In this document: in pieces, positions 8,382 through 17,401 of the stretch
How the letters are laid out: each line of letters starts with the position of its first letter
Position numbering within the stretch: position 1 is the first letter of the stretch
NCBI GenBank assembly: GCA_019233695.1
Contig: JAFAME010000099.1
Location: forward strand, 1 to 32,087
Length of the DNA: 32,087 nt
Direction of reading: 5' to 3'
Origin: Methylobacteriaceae bacterium
GTDB taxonomy: Bacteria; Pseudomonadota; Alphaproteobacteria; Rhizobiales; Beijerinckiaceae
Made by a program: the position numbers and the translations under genes
Notes under the pieces: generated by a model
Databases searched by the model: none
What the model saw: the letters and a program-made list of their open reading frames with translations, nothing else
What the model was told of the DNA's origin: nothing

Positions 8382-10718
8382 ATGCGCCGCCGGCAAGGAT
8401 CGGGGACCGTTCGTCAAATGCACCTCACGCGAAGTCTTTTGAGCCGACTTGCGTTTGCGATACTGGTCATGGCGGGTTTGGCGGCGTCCGCGCAGATGGC
8501 GCTGGCGCAGCCCGACGGCACTCGCATCAATCGCGTCGCGTTCGAAGGCAACAGCAACATCAAGAGCGAGCAGCTCCTCACCGTCGTCGAGCTGAAATCC
8601 CACGGCATTTTCAATGCCGCGACCGCCGAGCTCGACGTGCGTCGCATCAAGGAGGCCTATCGGCGCGGCGGGCGCAATGCGGCGAGCGTGTCCTATCGCA
8701 CGGTGCCCTTGCCCGACGGGCGCATCGACGTGGTCTACACGATCGACGAAGGCGTCAAGACGGGCGTGAAGGAAATCAATTTCGTCGGCAATCAGGTCTT
8801 TTCGGGCTACAAGCTGCGCAGCCTGATGCAGACGACCGAGTCGAATTTCCTGTCCTGGCTGAAGACCTCCGACGTCTATGATCCGCAGCGGGTTGCCGAC
8901 GACGAGGAGCTCATTCGCCGCTACTACCTCAGGAACGGCTACGCCGATTTCCGCATCGTCAGCACCAACGCCGTCTATGATCCCGATCGGAAGGGCTACA
9001 TCATCACCATCACGCTCGATGAGGGGCCGCAATATCGGGTGAGCAACGTCACCGTCGAATCGCGCATTGCCTCTGTCGATGGGCCGAGCCTTTCGGGCGA
9101 CCTGCGGCTTTCAGCCGGGGATGCATATGACGCCACCGAGGTGGAAAAGACGCTCGAAGCGCTCACCCGCGACGTCCAGCGCAGGGGGTTTGCATTCGTC
9201 CAGGTGCGGCCGCGCGGCGATCGCGATCCCGTCAATCATACGATCGCGATCGGCTTCGTCGTCGATGAGGGTCCCCGCGTCTACATCGAGCGGATCAACA
9301 TCCGCGGCAACACGCGCACCCGCGACTATGTCATTCGCCGCGAGTTCGACATCGGCGAAGGCGATCCCTACAACCGCGTGCTGATCGACAAGGCCGAACG
9401 CCGGCTCAACAACCTCGGCTTCTTCAAGAAGGTCCGCATCACCAACGAGCCGGGCTCTTCGCCCGATCGGGTCATCATCGACGTTGAAGTGGAAGATCAG
9501 CCCACCGGTTCCTTCGGCATCTCGGGCGGTTATTCGACCATCGACGGTATCGTCGGCGAGGTGTCGATCAGCGAATCCAACTTCCTCGGCCGCGGCCAGT
9601 ACGTCCGTCTGGCGGTCACCGAGGGCCAGTATACGCGCGGCGTCGATCTGTCGTTCACCGAACCCTATTTCCTCGATCGACGCATCGCGGCGGGCTTCGA
9701 CCTGTTCCACAAGGAGGTGGATGCATCACAGTTCTCCGACTATGCGACGTGGCTGACCGGCGGCACCATGCGCTTTGGCCTGCCGTTCACCGATGAGATC
9801 ACCCTCACGCCGCGCTATTCGCTGTATACGACGCAGATCAGGATCGAGAACACGCCCTCGGCCCCGTTCGACGACTGTACGAACCCGATCATCGGGACGA
9901 CGCCCGGCACAACCGGGGCTGCGCCGCTTTCTGCCACCGCCAACTGCCTGACGAACGGGGAAGCATCCTTGGCGGTGAAACAGGCGACAGGGAGCACGCT
10001 GACCTCGCTCGTCGGTTACACTATCACCTACAACACGCTCGACAACTACAAGAATCCGACCGACGGGTTCCACGCCGAACTGCGCCAGGATTTTGCCGGT
10101 GTCGGCGGCGATTCGGAGTTTATCCGCACGACCGGCGACATCCGCTACTATCACGAGCTGCTGTTCGACGACTGGGTCGGCATCGCCCGCCTGCAGGGCG
10201 GCTACATCCAGGGCTTCGGCAAGGAGAGTACGCTGCGCATCTCCGATCAATTCCAGATCGGGCCGGACCTCGTGCGCGGCTTTGCCCCGGGCGGCATCGG
10301 CCCGCGCGACATCTCGGCGGGCATCAACTTCAAGGAAAACCCGCTGGGCGGAACCCAGTACTTCGGCGGCTCGCTCGAGCTGCAATTTCCCTTGGGCCTG
10401 CCGCGCGAACTCGGGATGAAGGGCGCGGTATTTGCCGATGCCGGCACCCTGTTCGGCTACAAGGGTGCGACAAACCTCAGCCCACTGCTCGGACTGCCCG
10501 CCGGGACCGCGTGCTTTCCGGGGAATACGGCTCCGAACTTCACCCAGAGCAATTGCGTGACGGTGCGCGATTCGAGCAAGATCCGCTCCTCGGTGGGAGC
10601 AAGCCTGATCTGGGCCTCGCCGCTTGGGCCCATACGCTTCGACTATGCCTTTGTCCTCTCCAAGGATAAATACGACGACACACAGGCGTTCCGCTTCTCG
10701 GGCGGAACGACGTTCTAG
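8382..10718 (+). CDS. bamA: Outer membrane protein assembly factor BamA
   Basis: BamA is the essential Omp85 channel that inserts beta-barrels into the outer membrane. The order is signal peptide (hydrophobic core LAFAILVMAGLAAS, cleavage near AQMALAQ), five POTRA repeats over roughly residues 40-360 (first one begins INRVAFEGNSNI), then a 16-strand barrel. The barrel carries the loop-6 RGF motif (LVRGFAPGGIGPRD), and the protein ends in a phenylalanine beta-signal (GGTTF). The start is uncertain: ATG 8382 has GAGAAAG about 7 bases ahead and gives 778 residues, while ATG 8418 gives a more compact signal peptide. rseP is upstream and lpxD downstream, as is usual. Confidence 0.96.
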   Translation: MRRRQGSGTVRQMHLTRSLLSRLAFAILVMAGLAASAQMALAQPDGTRINRVAFEGNSNIKSEQLLTVVELKSHGIFNAATAELDVRRIKEAYRRGGRNAASVSYRTVPLPDGRIDVVYTIDEGVKTGVKEINFVGNQVFSGYKLRSLMQTTESNFLSWLKTSDVYDPQRVADDEELIRRYYLRNGYADFRIVSTNAVYDPDRKGYIITITLDEGPQYRVSNVTVESRIASVDGPSLSGDLRLSAGDAYDATEVEKTLEALTRDVQRRGFAFVQVRPRGDRDPVNHTIAIGFVVDEGPRVYIERINIRGNTRTRDYVIRREFDIGEGDPYNRVLIDKAERRLNNLGFFKKVRITNEPGSSPDRVIIDVEVEDQPTGSFGISGGYSTIDGIVGEVSISESNFLGRGQYVRLAVTEGQYTRGVDLSFTEPYFLDRRIAAGFDLFHKEVDASQFSDYATWLTGGTMRFGLPFTDEITLTPRYSLYTTQIRIENTPSAPFDDCTNPIIGTTPGTTGAAPLSATANCLTNGEASLAVKQATGSTLTSLVGYTITYNTLDNYKNPTDGFHAELRQDFAGVGGDSEFIRTTGDIRYYHELLFDDWVGIARLQGGYIQGFGKESTLRISDQFQIGPDLVRGFAPGGIGPRDISAGINFKENPLGGTQYFGGSLELQFPLGLPRELGMKGAVFADAGTLFGYKGATNLSPLLGLPAGTACFPGNTAPNFTQSNCVTVRDSSKIRSSVGASLIWASPLGPIRFDYAFVLSKDKYDDTQAFRFSGGTTF

Positions 10719-10829
10719 GGCGCGCCCCACGACACTGTCCTCAGTGCCGGGTCGGCTAGCCGGCGCGAGGGACAGAGCGGGAGGACAGGTGGCGCACTCC
10801 ATTTCGGTCGAGCGGGCCGCGCCCGTCGC

Positions 10830-11894
10830 ATGAGCGATCCGGTCTTTTTCCGCCGCGCCTGCGAGCCGTCGCTGGCCGAGGTCGTGGCGTGGACGGGAGC
10901 GCGCCCGCCCGACGGCGCCGATCTTGCCAAAACCGTCAGCGGCGTCGCACCGATCGACCAGGCGGGGCCCGGCGATCTCGTATTTCTCGACAACCCGAAA
11001 TATGCGACGGGTCTCGCAGTTACGCGCGCGGTTGCCTGCCTGTTGCCCGCGCGCCATGTCGAGCGCGTCCCCTCCGGCACGGTCGCGCTGGTGACTGAGG
11101 AGCCCTATCGCGCCTTCGCGCTGGTGGTCGGAAAGGTCTATCCCGAGGCGTCGCGACCTGGCTCGCTCTTCGGCGCGACCGGAGTGTCGCCCGGCGCCAT
11201 CATCCACCCGGAGGCGCGGCTCGAATCGGGCGTCATCGTCGATCCCGGCGCCGTGATCGGCCCGCGGGCGGAAATCGGGGAGGGCACCGTTGTGGGAGCC
11301 AATGCGGTGATCGGTCCGGACGTGCGGATCGGCCGTGCCTGTTCGGTCGGGCCGAATTGCACGATCGTCCACGCCCTTGTCGGCGACCGCGTGATCCTGC
11401 ACGCCGGCGTTCGTGTGGGGCAGGACGGATTCGGCTTCGCCATGGGTCCACGTGGCCATCTCAAGATTCCGCAGGTCGGACGGGTCATCATCCAGGATGA
11501 TGTCGAGATTGGCGCCGGCACGACGATTGATCGCGGCGCCAATCGCGATACGCTGATCGGCGAGGGCACCAAGATCGACAACCTCGTGCAAATCGGACAT
11601 AACGTCGTGGTTGGCCGCCATTGCGTCATCGTCGCGCAGGCCGGCATCTCGGGTTCCTGCACTCTCGGGGATTTTGTCGCGATCGGCGGACAAGCGGGAC
11701 TTACCGGCCACCTCAACATCGGCACGGGCGCCCAGATCGCCGCCTCGGCGGGGTTGATGAACGATGTGCCGGCCGGCGAGCGTTGGGTAGGGGCTCCGGC
11801 GCAGCCGCATCGCGATTTCTTCCGCGAGGTGGCGGCCGTGCGCAAGCTCGTGCGCCGCAACGGAGGAGGCGGCAAGGACCCCGGGCGCCAGTGA
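10830..11894 (+). CDS. lpxD: UDP-3-O-(3-hydroxyacyl)glucosamine N-acyltransferase
   Basis: LpxD adds the second 3-hydroxyacyl chain, from acyl-ACP, to the glucosamine nitrogen in lipid A synthesis. The N-terminal uridine-binding domain (about residues 1-110, with [12 protein letters not shown]) is followed by a left-handed beta-helix of hexapeptide repeats (from [11 protein letters not shown]). The catalytic His is in [12 protein letters not shown] (H257). At 354 residues it is of family length. The gene lies 111 bases after bamA. Its stop overlaps an in-frame ATG of the fabZ reading frame (TGATG at 11892-11896). Confidence 0.96.
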   Translation: MSDPVFFRRACEPSLAEVVAWTGARPPDGADLAKTVSGVAPIDQAGPGDLVFLDNPKYATGLAVTRAVACLLPARHVERVPSGTVALVTEEPYRAFALVVGKVYPEASRPGSLFGATGVSPGAIIHPEARLESGVIVDPGAVIGPRAEIGEGTVVGANAVIGPDVRIGRACSVGPNCTIVHALVGDRVILHAGVRVGQDGFGFAMGPRGHLKIPQVGRVIIQDDVEIGAGTTIDRGANRDTLIGEGTKIDNLVQIGHNVVVGRHCVIVAQAGISGSCTLGDFVAIGGQAGLTGHLNIGTGAQIAASAGLMNDVPAGERWVGAPAQPHRDFFREVAAVRKLVRRNGGGGKDPGRQ

Positions 11895-11944
11895 TGCGCC
11901 GCCCGCGCCCGAAAGGCGCCACGGCTGGTGCGAAGGAAGAGGTC

Positions 11945-12409
11945 ATGGACGATACGGCGCCGAAGACGCTCGAAGCGGTCGAGATCCTGCAACTCCTGAA
12001 ACTCCTGCCGCATCGCTATCCGTTCCTGCTCGTCGATCGCATCATCGATATTCATGGCGACGACGCCTGTATCGGCATCAAGAACGTCACCTTCAACGAG
12101 CCGCAGTTCCAGGGTCACTTCCCCGAGTATCCGGTGATGCCCGGCGTGTTCCTGATCGAGGGAATGGCGCAGACCGCGGGCGCCGTCTGCGTCTATGCCC
12201 AGACCGCCGCCTCCAAGCCCAAGGTCGTCTACTTCATGACCATCGACAAGGCGAAGTTCCGCAAACCGGTGATGCCAGGCGATACGATCGAGTATCACAT
12301 GAGGAAGATCAACAAGCGCCGCAACATGTGGTGGTATCGCGGCGAGGCCAAGGTCCGCGGCGCGCTGGTCTGCGAGGCCGAAGTCAGCGCCATGCTGGTG
12401 ATGGACTGA
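11945..12409 (+). CDS. fabZ: 3-hydroxyacyl-[acyl-carrier-protein] dehydratase FabZ
   Basis: FabZ dehydrates 3-hydroxyacyl-ACP in fatty-acid elongation and so competes with LpxA and LpxD for the same substrate, which explains its place between them. The hot-dog-fold signatures [13 protein letters not shown] and [20 protein letters not shown] are intact, with catalytic H58 and E72. The ATG at 11945 (154 residues) is preceded by AAGGAAGAGG, a strong ribosome binding site. An in-frame ATG at 11894 would add 17 basic residues not typical of FabZ. lpxA starts 5 bases after the stop. Confidence 0.97.
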   Translation: MDDTAPKTLEAVEILQLLKLLPHRYPFLLVDRIIDIHGDDACIGIKNVTFNEPQFQGHFPEYPVMPGVFLIEGMAQTAGAVCVYAQTAASKPKVVYFMTIDKAKFRKPVMPGDTIEYHMRKINKRRNMWWYRGEAKVRGALVCEAEVSAMLVMD

Positions 12410-12414
12410 GGCAA

Positions 12415-13254
12415 ATGACACTTGCACAGACCGCGCCGCGCGCCGACGCGGCATCCATCCATCCGACCGCGATCGTCGAGCCGGGCGCCGAACTCGGCGC
12501 CGGCGTCATCATCGGGCCTTTCAGCCATGTGGGCCGCAACGTCACCCTCGGTGATGCGGTCATGCTCGTATCGCACGCGGTCGTCGCCGGCCGCACGACG
12601 ATCGGCACCCGCACCAAGATCTACCCGTTTGCCTCGATCGGCCACGCCCCGCAGGATCTGAAATATCGCGGTGAGCCCTCGACGCTGGCGATCGGTGCCG
12701 ATTGCATCCTGCGCGAGGGCGTCACCATCAATCCGGGCACCGAGGGCGGCGGCATGGCGACGGTCGTGGGCAACCGTTGCGCGTTCCTCGCCAACTCGCA
12801 CGTCGGGCACGACTGCCGGGTCGGCGACAACGTCATCTTGTCGAACAACGTGATGCTCGCAGGCCACGTGACCATCGGCGACTTCGCCATTCTCGGTGGC
12901 GGCGCCGCCGTCATCCAATTCGCCCGCGTGGGCGCCCACGCCTTCGTCGGCGGTCTCTCCGGCCTGGAGAACGATCTCATCCCCTATGGGATGGCGCTCG
13001 GCAATCGCGCCTCGCTTGCCGGGCTCAATATCGTGGGCCTGCGCCGTCGCGGGTTCTCGCGCGAGGCCGTGCACGATCTGCGCCGCGCCTATCGCCTGTT
13101 GTTTGCCCCGGAAGGAACGCTGAAGGAGCGCGTCGAAGACGTCGCGGCGGAATTTTCCGCACACCCGGAGGTGCATCAGATCCTCGATTTCATTCGCGAC
13201 GGCGGCGATCGGGCGCTGTGCATGCCGCGGGAAACCCGGGACGCCGGCTCGTGA
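12415..13254 (+). CDS. lpxA: Acyl-ACP--UDP-N-acetylglucosamine O-acyltransferase
   Basis: LpxA performs the first step of lipid A synthesis, transferring a 3-hydroxyacyl chain from ACP to UDP-GlcNAc. The left-handed beta-helix is evident from hexapeptides starting at IHPTAIVEPGAELG. The catalytic base is H132 in SHVGHDCRVGDN (equivalent to His125 in E. coli), and the C-terminal helical domain follows GLRRRGFSREAV. The 279-residue length fits the family. The ATG at 12415 lies just after fabZ. Unlike many alphaproteobacterial clusters, lpxB follows directly with no room for lpxI. Confidence 0.97.
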   Translation: MTLAQTAPRADAASIHPTAIVEPGAELGAGVIIGPFSHVGRNVTLGDAVMLVSHAVVAGRTTIGTRTKIYPFASIGHAPQDLKYRGEPSTLAIGADCILREGVTINPGTEGGGMATVVGNRCAFLANSHVGHDCRVGDNVILSNNVMLAGHVTIGDFAILGGGAAVIQFARVGAHAFVGGLSGLENDLIPYGMALGNRASLAGLNIVGLRRRGFSREAVHDLRRAYRLLFAPEGTLKERVEDVAAEFSAHPEVHQILDFIRDGGDRALCMPRETRDAGS

Positions 13255-13266
13255 TCATTGCTCGGC

Positions 13267-14466
13267 ATGACAGACAGCGTTGAGCCGAAGCCCCTCGACG
13301 TCTTCATCGTGGTCGGCGAGCACTCGGGCGATCAGCTCGGCGCCAAGCTGATGGGCGCGCTGCGGCATGCGACCGGGGGTGCGGTGGCGTTTCGAGGCGT
13401 AGGGGGCGAGGCCATGGCCCGGGCGGGGCTGCAGAGCCTGTTCCCGCTCGCCGACATCGCGGTCATGGGCATTTCGGCGGTCTTGGCGCGGCTGCCGCTG
13501 TTGCGACGGCGCATCCTGGAAACGGTCGAGGCCATTGTCGCGGCCCGCCCCGGCGTGCTGGTCATCATCGATTGTCCTGGCTTCACCCACCGCGTTGCCA
13601 AACGCGTGCGACGCCGCCTGCCGTGGCTCCCCGTCGTCGACTACGTCAGTCCCTCGGTATGGGCCTGGGGCTCATGGCGCGCACGGGTGATGCGCGCCTA
13701 TGTCGATCAGGTGTTGGCGTTGCTTCCCTTCGAGCCTGCCGCCCAGGCGCGCCTCGGCGGGCCGGCGACGACCTACGTCGGCCATCCTCTGGTCGAAGCA
13801 CTTGCGGAGCTGCGGCCCGGCCCCGCCGAGTCGCAACGCCGTGACGAAGTGCCACCGCTTGTGCTGGTGTTGCCGGGCTCCCGTCGAGCCGAGATCACCC
13901 GGCTCCTGCCGGTCTTCGAGGCGGCCGTAGCCCGGGTTGCCGCCGCGCTTGCGTCGGTCGAGTTCGTCTTGCCGGCCGTCTCGCATCTGGAGCCTGAGAT
14001 CCGTGCCGCCGTCGCGACTTGGCGCGTCAAGCCGCGCATCGTCGTCGGTCCATCAGCCAAGCTCGAAGCATTCCGCGCGGCCCGTGCGGCACTTGCCGCC
14101 TCGGGCACGGTGACCCTGGAGCTGGCGCTCGCCGGAGTTCCCATGGTCGTCGGCTATCGGTTCTCGAAACTCGACGAGCAATTGAAGTACATCGTCAAGG
14201 TGCCCTCGATTGTCCTGCCCAACCTCATTCTCGGCCGCAACGCGATCCCCGAACTTCTGCAGACGAACTGCACGCCGGAAAGGCTCGCCGACGCGCTGGT
14301 ACCGCTCATTCGCGGGGGGCCCGAGCGCGACGCGCAACTTGCGGCCTTGCGCAAAGTCAACGAGCTGATGCGCCTGCCGACGGGTCAGACGCCAAGCGAG
14401 CTTGCGGCGGCAATCGTGGTGGAGACTGCCGAAGGGCGCCGGGTGGACGCGCCGCGGGTCAGATAG
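13267..14466 (+). CDS. lpxB: Lipid-A-disaccharide synthase
   Basis: LpxB is the peripheral-membrane glycosyltransferase that joins lipid X and UDP-diacylglucosamine into the lipid A disaccharide. Family marks include VVGEHSGDQLGAKLM at the N-terminus, IDCPGFTHRVAKR, YVSPSVWAWGSWR, LPGSRRAEI, and the donor-site ASGTVTLELALAGVPMVVGYR. The ATG at 13267 gives 399 residues; a TTG at 13258 could add three. It ends the lipid A operon, and an accessory segment follows before gltA. Confidence 0.96.
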   Translation: MTDSVEPKPLDVFIVVGEHSGDQLGAKLMGALRHATGGAVAFRGVGGEAMARAGLQSLFPLADIAVMGISAVLARLPLLRRRILETVEAIVAARPGVLVIIDCPGFTHRVAKRVRRRLPWLPVVDYVSPSVWAWGSWRARVMRAYVDQVLALLPFEPAAQARLGGPATTYVGHPLVEALAELRPGPAESQRRDEVPPLVLVLPGSRRAEITRLLPVFEAAVARVAAALASVEFVLPAVSHLEPEIRAAVATWRVKPRIVVGPSAKLEAFRAARAALAASGTVTLELALAGVPMVVGYRFSKLDEQLKYIVKVPSIVLPNLILGRNAIPELLQTNCTPERLADALVPLIRGGPERDAQLAALRKVNELMRLPTGQTPSELAAAIVVETAEGRRVDAPRVR

Positions 14467-14649
14467 CGCGCCCGCTCGCTCGCGGTTCTCGGCGTCAGCG
14501 CCGGCTCCCGGCATCCGGTTTCAGCGTGCCCCATCTCCGACCCGATAGAACTTCCTCCCCACCCAAGCGTTCAGCCTTTGCCCGGCAAAAGGAATCGTTG
14601 GTCGCCTGCCGACCTGACCCCGGCACAATCGGAAAAGAAGGGATTGGTG

Positions 14650-15231
14650 ATGCTGGCCTATCTGTTCTGGCATGCCCCTCAGGCAGCGATCGAAGCGCAA
14701 GACTACGAGGCCGCCTTGCTCGATTTTCAGGCTAGCCTTGCGGGCGCGCCGCCGCCCGGGCTTGCAGCCTGTGCGGCTTATCTGATTTCAAGTGTCCCTT
14801 GGGTGGACGACCAGCGGATCTACGAGGACTGGTACCTGGTGCGCTCGTCCGCAGACCTCGATGCTCTCAACGAGGCGGCCGTCTGCCCGCAGCGGTGGGA
14901 TGTCCATGCCGCGATCGCCGGCAAGATGCGGTTCGGCCATGGTGGTCTATACCGGCATCTCCATGGTGACGAGCAGCCGCTCGCCGGCACGCGAGCGGTA
15001 TGGCTGACGCGGCCGCGAGGCATCCGTTACGAAGACCTCCTTCGCGACATGGCATATGGGAGGCCGGGTTTCCTCAGCTCTTGGCGAAGACAGATGGTCT
15101 TGGGGCCAGGCGACGAGTTTGTCGTCATCGGCACCTCACGATTGGAGATATCGCCGTCGCCGGGCTGGCAGGCACGAACCGCAGAGCGAGCCCGGCTCGC
15201 TCGGAGCGCACCCTCGCAGACGCGATCCTGA
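14650..15231 (+). CDS. Uncharacterised protein with YLFWHAP N-terminus
   Basis: I do not recognise a named family with certainty. The 193-residue product has no signal peptide or membrane helix. It starts LAYLFWHAPQ, then shows PPGLAACAAYLISSVPWV, YEDWYLVRSSADLDALNEAAV, GGLYRHLHGD and a late SSWRRQMVLGPGDEFVVIG segment. It resembles hypothetical proteins I have seen in actinobacteria and proteobacteria, with a layout suggesting a small cytoplasmic enzyme. The ATG at 14650 is preferred because AAGGGA lies ahead and the protein begins at the conserved-looking block; earlier in-frame codons reach 14578. The C-terminal tail (from about residue 170) is Arg- and Ser-rich. It sits alone between lpxB and hicBA. 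Confidence 0.7.
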   Translation: MLAYLFWHAPQAAIEAQDYEAALLDFQASLAGAPPPGLAACAAYLISSVPWVDDQRIYEDWYLVRSSADLDALNEAAVCPQRWDVHAAIAGKMRFGHGGLYRHLHGDEQPLAGTRAVWLTRPRGIRYEDLLRDMAYGRPGFLSSWRRQMVLGPGDEFVVIGTSRLEISPSPGWQARTAERARLARSAPSQTRS

Positions 15232-15326
15232 CCGCTTACCCTGATGGCGCGCAGATTACCGACGCGGTCGGCGCCCTTCGATCCAAACTTCCCGTTCTTG
15301 ACACCTCGTGGCCGAGGGGACACGTG

Positions 15327-15355
15327 TTGGGTGTGGAATGGTCCCGTGCTATGGT
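15327..15355 (+). promoter_or_regulatory. Candidate promoter of hicBA
   Basis: TTGGGT at 15327-15332 and TATGGT at 15350-15355 are 17 bases apart. This would start transcription almost at the hicB ATG (15362), a near-leaderless message. A perfect TTGACA also lies at 15298-15303 but has no good -10 partner. CCTCG at 15304-15308 pairs with CGAGG at 15313-15317 and could be an operator-like inverted repeat. All are inferred from pattern alone. Confidence 0.3.
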
Positions 15356-15361
15356 CGGAAG

Positions 15362-15634
15362 ATGAAGCAGAACGAAGCGATTGACACGGCGCACGCCCAG
15401 TATGTGTGCACGTTCCGTCCCGATCCGGAGGGCGGCTACTCGGTGCGTTGCGCAGCTTTTCCCGAGTTGATTTCGCACGGCGATACGCTTGAGCAGGCTC
15501 GGGCAATGGCGAGAGAGGCTCTGGAGCTTTGCATTGAAGTGTACCAGCAGGAGGGATGGCCTATTCCGCCGTCTGAGCCAGAACCTCGAAGGACAGTAAA
15601 GGAAGCGGTGCCCATCAAGCTTGCGCTTGGATGA
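15362..15634 (+). CDS. hicB: HicB family antitoxin
   Basis: HicB antitoxins neutralise the HicA mRNA nuclease by direct binding. The 90-residue protein has the partial RNase H-like HicB fold: YVCTFRPDPEGGYSVRCAAFPELISHGDTLEQARAMAREALEL is the family pattern of strand, strand, FPEL-T-x-G-x-T and helix. The short C-terminus (PSEPEPRRTVKEAVPI) shows no helix-turn-helix or ribbon-helix-helix DNA-binding domain, so autoregulation may be weak or work differently. The start is ATG 15362 with GGAAG immediately before it. The hicA start overlaps its stop (ATGA), so the two are translated together, antitoxin first. Confidence 0.88.
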   Translation: MKQNEAIDTAHAQYVCTFRPDPEGGYSVRCAAFPELISHGDTLEQARAMAREALELCIEVYQQEGWPIPPSEPEPRRTVKEAVPIKLALG

Positions 15635-15858
15635 CCCGACTGCCACAAGTGACGGCGCGGCAGATGCTTGCCGCACTGGAGCGGGCCGGCTTCGTTGTAA
15701 GACGAACAAGGGGGAGTCACTATTATCTCGTCCACCGGAGCGATCCCGCACGACGCACGACTGTTGCCATGCATCCGGGCGACCTGTCCATGCGAGATTT
15801 GCGAGACATCCTCAAGCAAGCCAAGCTGTCTCGAGAAGAATTCCTTCGGTTGATTTAG
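15631..15858 (+). CDS. hicA: HicA family toxin (mRNA interferase)
   Basis: HicA is a small double-stranded-RNA-binding-fold nuclease that cleaves mRNA and halts growth when free of HicB. The 75-residue product has the full pattern: ARQMLAALERAGFVVRRTRGSHYYLVH with the catalytic His in GSHY (H30), then VAMHPGDLSMRDLRDILKQAKLSREEFLRLI. It appears intact. It overlaps hicB by ATGA and points toward gltA, with 76 bases between the two stops. Together with hicB it forms a complete type II toxin-antitoxin module. Confidence 0.9.
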   Translation: MTRLPQVTARQMLAALERAGFVVRRTRGSHYYLVHRSDPARRTTVAMHPGDLSMRDLRDILKQAKLSREEFLRLI

Positions 15859-15934
15859 CTGGTGGCACAACAATGGTGGCGCGGCCCTGAGCGGCGAGCC
15901 TCGCACTGCTAGGCGGCCAACCTCGGTGCCTCCC

Positions 15935-17224
15935 TTACCGTCGGCTCAGCGGCACGTAATCGCGCTCGGTCGCGCCGGTGTAGAGCTGGCGGGGGCGGCC
16001 GATGCGCTGGCTCGGATCCTCGATCATCTCCTTCCACTGGGCGATCCAGCCGACGGTGCGGGCGACCGCGAACAGCACGGTGAACATCGAGGTCGGGAAT
16101 CCCATCGCCTTCAAGGTGATGCCGGAATAGAAATCGATGTTCGGGTAAAGCTTCTTCTCGATGAAATAATCGTCATGCAAGGCGATGCGCTCGAGCTCGA
16201 TGGCGACGTCGAGCAGCGGGTCGTCCTTGATGCCGAGTTCGGCCAGAACTTCATGCGTGGTCCGCTGCATGATCTTGGCCCGCGGGTCATAGTTCTTGTA
16301 GACGCGATGGCCGAAGCCCATCAGCCGGAACGGATCGTTCTTGTCCTTGGCGCGGGCGATATATTGCGGGATGCGGTCGACGGTGCCGATCTCGGCCAGC
16401 ATTTTCAACGCCGCCTCGTTAGCGCCGCCATGGGCGGGGCCCCACAGGCAGGCAATGCCGGCCGCGATGCAGGCGAAAGGATTGGCGCCGGAGGAGCCGG
16501 CAAGCCGCACTGTCGAGGTCGAGGCGTTCTGCTCGTGATCGGCATGCAGGATGAAGATGCGGTCGAGGGCGCGCGCCAGCACCGGATTGACCTTGTATTC
16601 CTCGCACGGAACTGCATAGCACATCCGCAAGAAATTTGAAGTATAGTCGAGCTCATTCTTTGGATAGATAAACGGCTGACCGACAGTATACTTGTAGGCC
16701 ATCGCCGCGAGCGTCGGCATCTTGGCGATCATGCGCATGGAGGCGATCATGCGTTGCTGCGGATCGGAGATGTCGGTTGAATCGTGATAGAAGGCCGACA
16801 GCGCCCCGACGCAGGCGACCATCACCGACATCGGATGCGCGTCGCGGCGGAACCCCTGGTAGAAGCGCGCCATCTGCTCGTGCACCACCGTGTGGCGCGT
16901 GATGCGGTAGTCAAAATCGGCTTTTTGTGCTGGCGTCGGCAATTCGCCGTAGAGCAGGAGGTAGCACGTCTCCAGAAAATCGCCGTGCTCGGCGAGCTGC
17001 TCGATCGGATAGCCGCGATAGAGCAGCACGCCGACATCGCCGTCGATGTAGGTGATCTTCGATTCGCAGCTCGCCGTCGAAGTGTAGCCGGGGTCGTAGG
17101 TGAACATGCCGATCTCGGCATAGAGCTTCGAAATATCGATGACGGAGGGACCGACCGACCCGAGCTTGACCGACGTCTCGAAAGTCTTGTTGTCGCCGGT
17201 AATTCTTGCCGAATTGGCGCTCAT
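15935..17224 (-). CDS. gltA: Citrate synthase (type II)
   Basis: Citrate synthase condenses oxaloacetate and acetyl-CoA at the entry to the TCA cycle. This is the Gram-negative hexameric type with an N-terminal beta domain ([33 protein letters not shown]). Catalytic elements are the His in [13 protein letters not shown], the His and Arg in [14 protein letters not shown], and the Asp in PNIDFYSGI. With ATG 17224 it is 429 residues, the family norm; GAAGG lies 10 bases ahead of that codon but abuts the alternative ATG at 17233. gltX lies upstream on the same strand with a 177-base gap. Confidence 0.97.
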   Translation of the reverse strand: MSANSARITGDNKTFETSVKLGSVGPSVIDISKLYAEIGMFTYDPGYTSTASCESKITYIDGDVGVLLYRGYPIEQLAEHGDFLETCYLLLYGELPTPAQKADFDYRITRHTVVHEQMARFYQGFRRDAHPMSVMVACVGALSAFYHDSTDISDPQQRMIASMRMIAKMPTLAAMAYKYTVGQPFIYPKNELDYTSNFLRMCYAVPCEEYKVNPVLARALDRIFILHADHEQNASTSTVRLAGSSGANPFACIAAGIACLWGPAHGGANEAALKMLAEIGTVDRIPQYIARAKDKNDPFRLMGFGHRVYKNYDPRAKIMQRTTHEVLAELGIKDDPLLDVAIELERIALHDDYFIEKKLYPNIDFYSGITLKAMGFPTSMFTVLFAVARTVGWIAQWKEMIEDPSQRIGRPRQLYTGATERDYVPLSRR

Positions 17225-17401
17225 GACGTTCATGCCTTCGCGTTGTGTCGATCGCAGGAGGATCTGCGCGTCGCTGGCGGGCCGGATATGTGCACCGCAC
17301 AAGAGCTAGCCCATAGCAGTGCAACGGGCAAGGCGAGGCAAGGTGGGCACCGGTGACGGACGTCAGGCGACAGAACGCAAATGGGTCGCGCCACCACTCC
17401 G

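Noticed and set aside
9726-11810. A 694-residue open frame on the minus strand across bamA and lpxD
   Set aside because: It lies fully antisense to two well-supported genes, has Arg/Asp/His-rich low-information sequence and no recognisable domain. Long antisense frames are a normal by-product of high-GC codon use.
15298-15326. TTGACA upstream of hicB as the main promoter
   Set aside because: The -35 is perfect, but no -10-like sequence lies at 16-18 bases (CACGTG is found there).
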